Positions 1-3,716 of a stretch of 5,325 nucleotides of DNA are shown one piece after another (within the stretch, counting starts at the first letter, position 1; the number at the start of each line of letters is the position of its first letter). The position numbers were made by a program, and so were the translations under genes. Below the pieces are notes generated by a model. It was not told where the DNA came from. It ran no database searches and saw nothing but the letters and a program-made list of their open reading frames with translations. Where the stretch lies: assembly GCA_964638815.1 (NCBI GenBank), contig CAZXBB010000047.1, positions 1 through 5,325 of the forward strand, in the 5' to 3' direction. The stretch comes from CAZXBB01 sp964638815 (GTDB lineage Bacteria > Planctomycetota > Phycisphaerae > Phycisphaerales > SM1A02).

Positions 1-1
1 T

Positions 2-20
2 GCAGACCCGGAGGGTCTGC
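2..20. repeat. Hairpin 1, 8-bp perfect stem, GGA loop
   Basis: GCAGACCC (2-9) pairs perfectly with GGGTCTGC (13-20) around GGA (10-12). The stem lies at the window edge, so it could also be the end of something to the left. It is not followed by a T-run on the plus strand (the next bases are GAAAACC), so a simple intrinsic terminator reading rightwards is poorly supported. Confidence 0.7.
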
Positions 21-59
21 GAAAACCAGCCCGACCCAGCCCCAAACGTCCCACGCGCA

Positions 60-76
60 GGCGGCAGGATGCCGCC
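60..76. repeat. Hairpin 2, 7-bp perfect stem, GGA loop
   Basis: GGCGGCA (60-66) pairs with TGCCGCC (70-76) around GGA (67-69). The core GCAGGATGC at 64-72 is identical to that of the next hairpin, 49 bases downstream, and GTCGC follows in both cases (77-81 and 125-129). Confidence 0.7.
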
Positions 77-109
77 GTCGCACTAGCGGGTCGGAACGTC
101 AAAGTGTGA

Positions 110-124
110 GCTGCAGGATGCAGC
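110..124. repeat. Hairpin 3, 6-bp perfect stem, GGA loop
   Basis: GCTGCA (110-115) pairs with TGCAGC (119-124) around GGA (116-118). The outer arm bases differ from hairpin 2, yet pairing is kept. This is the pattern expected if the secondary structure rather than the exact sequence is conserved between repeat copies. Confidence 0.68.
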
Positions 125-132
125 GTCGCCGC

Positions 133-167
133 GCGTGACGGTCAAAGGTGTAAACACCACGTCACGC
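133..167. repeat. Hairpin 4, compound two-part stem
   Basis: GCGTGACG (133-140) pairs perfectly with CGTCACGC (160-167). Nested inside, GGTGT (147-151) pairs with ACACC (154-158), realistically as a 4-bp stem with a TAAA loop. GTCAAA (141-146) faces a single A (159), which makes an asymmetric internal loop. The asymmetric bulge on one side resembles folded structural RNA or single-strand recombination sites more than a dyad operator. Confidence 0.6.
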
Positions 168-172
168 CAAAA

Positions 173-193
173 GGGGCTGCACGACGCAGCCCC
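173..193. repeat. Hairpin 5, 8-bp perfect GC-rich stem
   Basis: GGGGCTGC (173-180) pairs with GCAGCCCC (186-193) around the loop ACGAC (181-185). Its 3' arm overlaps the 11-base segment 182-192 that is perfectly complementary to 229-239, so the two pairings exclude each other. No T-run follows; a C-rich stretch does. Confidence 0.65.
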
Positions 194-239
194 CCGAACG
201 TCGAACGACCCCCCGCACCACGTGTTACGGGCTGCGTCG
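182..239 (+). promoter_or_regulatory. Alternative 11-bp pairing; possible RNA switch upstream of GNAT gene
   Basis: Bases 182-192 (CGACGCAGCCC) are the exact reverse complement of 229-239 (GGGCTGCGTCG). Because 186-192 also form the 3' arm of hairpin 5, a transcript could hold either the local 8-bp hairpin or this longer 11-bp stem. GGGCTGC at 174-180 and 229-235 is a direct repeat, which is why both can pair with the same strand. Mutually exclusive stems upstream of a coding start are typical of attenuators and riboswitches. Here there is no visible terminator T-run, and the gene start is about 140 bases further on, so a regulatory role is inference. The arrangement could equally arise from degenerate repeat units. 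Confidence 0.3.
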
Positions 240-248
240 CTGACGATC

Positions 249-291
249 CGGGATACCTGTTGGGCAGACTACGCCTCGCGGCCGTATCCTG
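249..291. repeat. Stem 249-256 / 284-291 with 27-base loop
   Basis: GGATAC (251-256) and GTATCC (284-289) are perfect inverted repeats. The stem extends by one G-T wobble and one C-G pair to 249 and 291. The loop contains a small possible inner stem (GGC 263-265 with GCC 273-275). This is the last clear structure before the acetyltransferase gene, and it could be part of the leader or an operator dyad. Confidence 0.4.
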
Positions 292-366
292 ACTCCATGG
301 GAGGCAGTTGGCATGCAGCAAACCGGCCCCTGCACCATCCCCGCGAACTTCGTTGCTCATCCCAAC

Positions 367-372
367 GAGGAA
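367..372 (+). promoter_or_regulatory. Ribosome binding site of the GNAT gene
   Basis: GAGGAA lies 7 bases before the ATG at 380 (and 10 before a second in-frame ATG at 383). It supports a start at 380 rather than the in-frame TTG at 308, which lacks a comparable site and would add a proline-rich stretch unlike the family. Confidence 0.6.
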
Positions 373-379
373 CCCAGCC

Positions 380-1189
380 ATGATGCCTACGACTGCACGA
401 CATCCCTCAATCAAGTCCCTCGGAACGAAAATTGGCTCCTTGATTGCACGGAACATCGACCTTCTGTTTCGTGATGTGCTGCGCGGCGAGCATGTCACCT
501 CCGAGCCGCAGTTCATCCGGTGCATCACTGGCGAGCCGCACCCCTTTGGCAACCTTGCGATCATTTCGGATGGCGCTACCCCTTCAGTGACGGCCACTGC
601 GGTTGAGCCGTTGCGCCATTGCGGCGCATCCGCGGCGGCGATGTACATGAGTCCGGTCGCTGCCGCTGTTGAAAGGCAGCTGAATGAAAGTGGCTTCGAG
701 TCGCACGGCGCGATGCCTGCGATGGCGGTTGAGATCGAGCACCTGTCGCCGACCAGACTGCCGCGGGGCTATCGCCTGGTCCGTATCGGCAGCGGTCCAG
801 AGGGTGATGCATGGGCAGACGCACTTGCCATCGGCTACGAATTTCCGCGCCGTGTGGCGGAGCTATTCTCGCCGAATGTCGTTGGCGCAACGACCGATAC
901 CGACGCCTCCATGCAGTACTTTGCGATCGTAAGAGACGGCAAACAGGTCTGCACATCGCTGCTTTACCTCAATGACGGAGCAGCCGGCATGTACTGCGTC
1001 GCCACGATTCCTGACGAGCGCGGCAAGGGACTCGGTGCGCATGCTACTTCAGAGCCGCTTCGCATGGCGCACAACCTCGGCTACCGTGTGGGCGTTTTAC
1101 AATCCTCACCAATCGGACATGGCGTCTACAAGCGCCTCGGTTTCGCAGACTTCGGCGGACTGCCGCTCTACATTCGTTCGCCCGATTGA
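380..1189 (+). CDS. GNAT-family N-acetyltransferase
   Basis: This 269-residue protein probably transfers an acetyl group from acetyl-CoA to an unidentified amine; it is likely cytoplasmic, as I see no signal peptide or membrane segment. The GNAT fold is in the C-terminal half. The acetyl-CoA pyrophosphate loop (motif A) is RGKGLG at residues 214-219, preceded by a VATIPDE strand. Motif B is SSPIGHGVYKRLGF at 242-255, with Tyr250 in the position often used as general acid. The N-terminal part (about 40-122) carries TGEPHPFGN (50-58) and PAMAVEIEHL (113-122), a pattern I associate with two-part GNAT proteins having a companion domain before the catalytic one. The first ATG with a good ribosome binding site is at 380; a longer TTG start at 308 is less likely. 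Sampled lines are less GC-rich than the flanking genes (29 of 60 G/C at 421-480), which suits an acquired gene. The substrate cannot be told. Confidence 0.8.
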   Translation: MMPTTARHPSIKSLGTKIGSLIARNIDLLFRDVLRGEHVTSEPQFIRCITGEPHPFGNLAIISDGATPSVTATAVEPLRHCGASAAAMYMSPVAAAVERQLNESGFESHGAMPAMAVEIEHLSPTRLPRGYRLVRIGSGPEGDAWADALAIGYEFPRRVAELFSPNVVGATTDTDASMQYFAIVRDGKQVCTSLLYLNDGAAGMYCVATIPDERGKGLGAHATSEPLRMAHNLGYRVGVLQSSPIGHGVYKRLGFADFGGLPLYIRSPD

Positions 1190-1198
1190 TCCCCCTGC

Positions 1199-1336
1199 TG
1201 CCGCCTCGACCAGGTTGTCGGCGGAGCTGTCGAAAGTCACATAACGCCCGTCGTCACTGAGATGACATCGTCGACTATCGTCGTTCGCCTGCACGCCCTC
1301 CGGTCCGACGCTGATGCGCGTCGTCGTTCCTCCCGC
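1199..1336 (-). pseudogene. Remnant of a PD40/TolB-like beta-propeller repeat protein
   Basis: Reading the minus strand from 1333 to 1205 gives GTTTRISVGPEGVQANDDS, then LSDDGRYVTF and SSADNLV. This is the typical repeat unit of large exported PD40-type propeller proteins (TTRVSVxxxGxQxN, then SxDGRYVAFxSxAxNLV). Usual units continue with a GDTNG-VSDVFVRD-like segment; here the match stops right after NLVE, about 15 bases before the end of the convergent GNAT gene. On the other side the match starts abruptly at GTTTR, and the upstream in-frame reading is arginine-rich and runs into the 3' end of the WD40 gene. So about 45 codons survive without start, signal peptide or neighbouring repeats. 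I take it as a fossil left by deletion or by insertion of the DNA to its left. The family match is from memory of the repeat pattern. Confidence 0.6.
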
Positions 1337-1410
1337 CCGATGCCTCTTCCGCTCAGGACTTCCGCGGCGCGATCGAGCGCTGCATGGTTCACCGCCGCCG
1401 CGCCGCCTCC

Positions 1411-3489
1411 TCACCCGCACTCCCCCCACGACGAGAGCACCACGAGGATGTCCCCGAAGTCCACGAGGCCGCTGCTGTCGAGATCCTCGGGACCGCCGGC
1501 ATTGCCCCACGCGGTCAGGATGGCGAGGATGTCGCCGAAGTCCACGGCGCCGGACCGGTCGAGATCCGCCGGGCAGAGCACGTCGAGGGGGGAGACGGCG
1601 AGGGCGACCGTCGCGTCACAGCGGGAGTACGCGAACGTGCGCTCGTCGGGGGCGAGGGCGATGCTGCTGATCCTGTTCGTCTCCTCGCCGTTGTACACGA
1701 CGATCTCGGAGAAGTCGGAGAGGTCCCAAAAGTAGGCCGTGTCGCCGCCAAGGCAGCCGGTCGAGGCGAGGAGGACGCCGTCGTCCGAGGCGAATTGAAC
1801 GCGTTCGACGAACCACGCGAGGTTCGTGAACTCGTGCACAGGTGCGAGGTCGCTCGTGCGCCAGAGGCCGACGCGCTGAATGCCCCCGCTGGCGATGAGC
1901 GCTCCGTCGGCGGAGAACGCGACGCTCACCGGATCTACCAGCGGCACGTTTCCGTGCGCCCCGCCGGTCGCCGCATCCCAGATTCTGACGTGCCCGTCGC
2001 CGCCGACGGAAGCGAGGATCGAACCATCGGGGGAATACGCGACGCCGCCCGCGCTGCTGTCCGAATGGGCCGGGATGTCATGCACCGTCGAGCCCGTGAA
2101 GGGATCCGTGACGAGGACATGTCCGTCGATGTGCGCAGTGGCAACGACGGTGCCGTCCGGCGACCACGCGAGCCCGAACGTGCAGCCATGCCCGATGTGG
2201 GTGCGCCGGATCAGGGCGCCCGTCGCGACGTCGAACAGGTCGATGCCGCCGCTGCAGAAGACGACGGCGAGCTTCGTCCCGTCCGGGGAGAACGCCGAGG
2301 GCCCCGGACCGTTGATCGACTCGAGGCTCCGGACGATCGCGCCATCGGACATGGCGAAGAGCTTGACCTGGTTCTGCTCGCCGGGGCCGTTGCCGGCGGC
2401 GGCGATGAGCGTGCCGTCGGGCGAGATCGCGAAGCGTCCCGGGCGGTCGCGAAGGACGCTGTAGTCCGTGAGAAGGGCGCCATTCGCCGTGTCGTGCCGT
2501 CGAATGCCGTGGTCGGCCGAGGCGGTGACGAACGTCGCGCCGTCCGGCGCGAACGTCGCGTCCTCGAGCGCGTCGGTGGCCTCGTCGCCGAACGACACGA
2601 GCCCGCCGCTCGCGATGTCGTGCACCGCCGCGATGGCGTCGAGGCTTGCCGTGAGCAACCGCGTGCCGTCCGGCGAGTACTCGACGGCCGTGACGTCGTC
2701 GAAATGGAACACGAGCTGGCGCGAGAGCATGCCGTCGGCGACGTTCCAGATCTTCGCGAGGTCGTCGGTGCCGCCGCTCGCGACGGTGAGTCCGTCAGGG
2801 GCGAAGTCGACAGCGAGAACATCGGCGCCCGTCGGGATCGCGATCTCGCGCACGCCCGACGTCACCCCCCACACGCTTGCATCGCCGTCGGCGCCGCCGG
2901 ACACCAGCCGCATGCTGTCCGCGGAGTACGCCACGCTCGTGACCGGGCCGGTATGACCGGTGAGCTCGCGCAGGACCTGGCCCGTGGTGACCCGCCAGAT
3001 GCGGACGATGCCGTCCTCACAGGCCGAGGCGACCGTGAGACCGTTCGGTGCGAACGCCACCGCGGTCACTTGCTCGGGGTGGGCGAGGGCCCGCACGAAG
3101 CCGCGGTCGGAACCCCGCCACAACTCGATATCGCGGTCCTGCGCGAGACCGACGAACTGCCCGTCCGGCGACACGGCGACGTCCACTACCGGTCCGCAGC
3201 AGGGCCAGATCACGCCCCGGTACGCCCTGGACTCGGCGTCCCACTGCTTCACCGACCCTTCGGACGAGGCGCTGACGAGTTCGGCGCCGTCCGGGCCGAA
3301 CGCCACGGCGTTCACGCGGTCGCTGTGTCCCGAGCGGATCCAGATCAGTTCCGGGTCGAGCTGCCCGCGAGCCGCGGTCGCGAAGCCGCCCGCGAGGGCG
3401 AGCGGGCAGAGCGCCCGCGCCAGCAACAGCCGTCTCCGGGAACCGAAGGTCCGACCCATCCGCAGCGCTCGTTGACCCGTGTGCATCAT
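1411..3489 (-). CDS. Exported double WD40 propeller protein with C-terminal dockerin-like repeats
   Basis: The 692-residue product starts with an arginine-rich n-region (MGRTFGSRRR) and a hydrophobic stretch (about 21-40), ending in ATAARGQ, which looks like a signal peptide cut near residue 39 or 42. Residues 54-638 consist of 14 WD40 repeats of 38-46 residues (for example 137-177 HPEQVTAVAFAPNG...VRIW; 474-516 AHSDSS...YSPDGS...VRIWD). This count suits two seven-bladed propellers, roughly 54-344 and 345-638. The end (639-692) has two EF-hand-like calcium loops, DLDRSGAVDFGD (642-653) and DLDSSGLVDFGD (669-680), each followed by a helix and WG. This is a dockerin type I-like module common at the C-terminus of exported Phycisphaerae proteins, probably for surface or matrix anchoring. 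WD40 propellers bind partners rather than catalyse. The start at 3489 is chosen for the strong Shine-Dalgarno and signal peptide; ATG 3486 or 3600 are alternatives. The kinase-like gene lies upstream on the same strand. Confidence 0.85.
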   Translation of the reverse strand: MMHTGQRALRMGRTFGSRRRLLLARALCPLALAGGFATAARGQLDPELIWIRSGHSDRVNAVAFGPDGAELVSASSEGSVKQWDAESRAYRGVIWPCCGPVVDVAVSPDGQFVGLAQDRDIELWRGSDRGFVRALAHPEQVTAVAFAPNGLTVASACEDGIVRIWRVTTGQVLRELTGHTGPVTSVAYSADSMRLVSGGADGDASVWGVTSGVREIAIPTGADVLAVDFAPDGLTVASGGTDDLAKIWNVADGMLSRQLVFHFDDVTAVEYSPDGTRLLTASLDAIAAVHDIASGGLVSFGDEATDALEDATFAPDGATFVTASADHGIRRHDTANGALLTDYSVLRDRPGRFAISPDGTLIAAAGNGPGEQNQVKLFAMSDGAIVRSLESINGPGPSAFSPDGTKLAVVFCSGGIDLFDVATGALIRRTHIGHGCTFGLAWSPDGTVVATAHIDGHVLVTDPFTGSTVHDIPAHSDSSAGGVAYSPDGSILASVGGDGHVRIWDAATGGAHGNVPLVDPVSVAFSADGALIASGGIQRVGLWRTSDLAPVHEFTNLAWFVERVQFASDDGVLLASTGCLGGDTAYFWDLSDFSEIVVYNGEETNRISSIALAPDERTFAYSRCDATVALAVSPLDVLCPADLDRSGAVDFGDILAILTAWGNAGGPEDLDSSGLVDFGDILVVLSSWGECG
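1414..1575 (-). other. Dockerin-like double calcium-loop domain (within the WD40 gene)
   Basis: This segment encodes the last 54 residues of the WD40 protein. It begins CPADLDRSG and ends WGECG. Two duplicated units (DLDxSGxVDFGDIL followed by a short helix and WG) match the calcium-binding loop-helix pattern of type I dockerins. The planctomycete versions are generally found as C-terminal tags without known cohesin partners, so a sorting or anchoring role is inferred. Confidence 0.75.
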
Positions 3490-3491
3490 AA

Positions 3492-3499
3492 GCTCCTCC
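3492..3499 (-). promoter_or_regulatory. Strong Shine-Dalgarno for the WD40 gene
   Basis: On the minus strand GGAGGAG (3499-3493) lies 3 bases before ATG 3489 and 6 bases before the next in-frame ATG at 3486. It is the best ribosome binding site in the region and sits just ahead of the signal peptide, so it decides the start over in-frame ATG 3600 and GTG 3630. The same bases also read as Ser-Glu-Glu in the open upstream frame. Confidence 0.65.
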
Positions 3500-3646
3500 G
3501 AACATCGCCCGGCACCCGCAGCGACGCGGAGCGCCTTCGCCTCGCCCGAGATGCCGTGCGCGTCGATGAGGAAGCGCTCGGGTCTGCACGCGCGGCTCAT
3601 GGTCTCAGCCTCGTCCCCCCCCGTTACCACGACGACAGCGGGTCGA

Positions 3647-3659
3647 TCTTCCCGGAAGA
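3647..3659. repeat. 13-base palindrome between kinase and WD40 genes
   Basis: TCTTCCCGGAAGA is a perfect inverted repeat with a central C. It lies in the 227-base gap (3490-3716) between the two minus-strand genes. No T-run follows on the minus strand, so it is not a convincing terminator. It could be an operator dyad or chance. I see no clear -35/-10 promoter in this gap. Confidence 0.2.
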
Positions 3660-3716
3660 GTGACTGCTTTTTGCTGTCCAGCCGATGTTTCGAGCGGCGT
3701 CCCGTCGGAGCGCCGG

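Larger units (their letters stand above)
1..291. other. Structured noncoding region, hairpin-rich
   Basis: I see no credible gene in the first 379 bases. Bases 1-291 contain a dense series of perfect or near-perfect inverted repeats: 2-20, 60-76, 110-124, 133-167, 173-193, an alternative long pairing 182-192 with 229-239, and 249-256 with 284-291. The first three stems all enclose the triloop GGA. The 9-mer GCAGGATGC occurs at 64-72 and 113-121, in both cases followed a few bases later by GTCGC. The hexamer AACGTC recurs at 45-50, 95-100 and 197-202. This is more order than expected in ordinary intergenic DNA. It could be a structured RNA or leader of the downstream GNAT gene, an array of REP-like or recombination-site elements, or the end of a mobile element. 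I cannot assign it to a known family, and the array may continue left of the window. Confidence 0.55.

Noticed and set aside
2..20. Intrinsic terminator at the left edge
   Set aside because: The stem is good, but no T-run follows on the plus strand, and the minus-strand side is outside the window.
1..240. CRISPR array
   Set aside because: Repeat units are degenerate, differ in length and carry hairpins rather than identical direct repeats with unique spacers of constant size. No cas genes are in view.
182..265. Integron attC site upstream of the GNAT cassette
   Set aside because: GTTGGGC at 259-265 fits the GTTRRRY core and GNAT genes are frequent cassettes. But no matching RYYYAAC partner is found at a suitable distance, and no attC-like site follows the gene after 1189.
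135..383. Small plus-strand open frame of 82 codons in the leader region
   Set aside because: It runs through the inverted repeats, has no ribosome binding site I can see, and its translation has no recognisable features.
142..648. Minus-strand open frame of 168 codons overlapping the GNAT gene and the hairpin array
   Set aside because: No family resemblance. It crosses several hairpins and lies opposite a well-supported GNAT coding sequence with a ribosome binding site.
1364..1383. Terminator hairpin between the WD40 gene and the PD40 remnant
   Set aside because: The stem has a wobble on one strand and a mismatch on the other, with no T-run on either side.
1384..3663. Open frame of 759 codons on the plus strand, antisense to the WD40 gene
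   Set aside because: It is the mirror of a GC-rich gene. Its translation is dominated by Arg, Glu, Ala, Val and Asp without domains, whereas the minus strand gives 14 clear WD40 repeats, a signal peptide and a dockerin-like tail.
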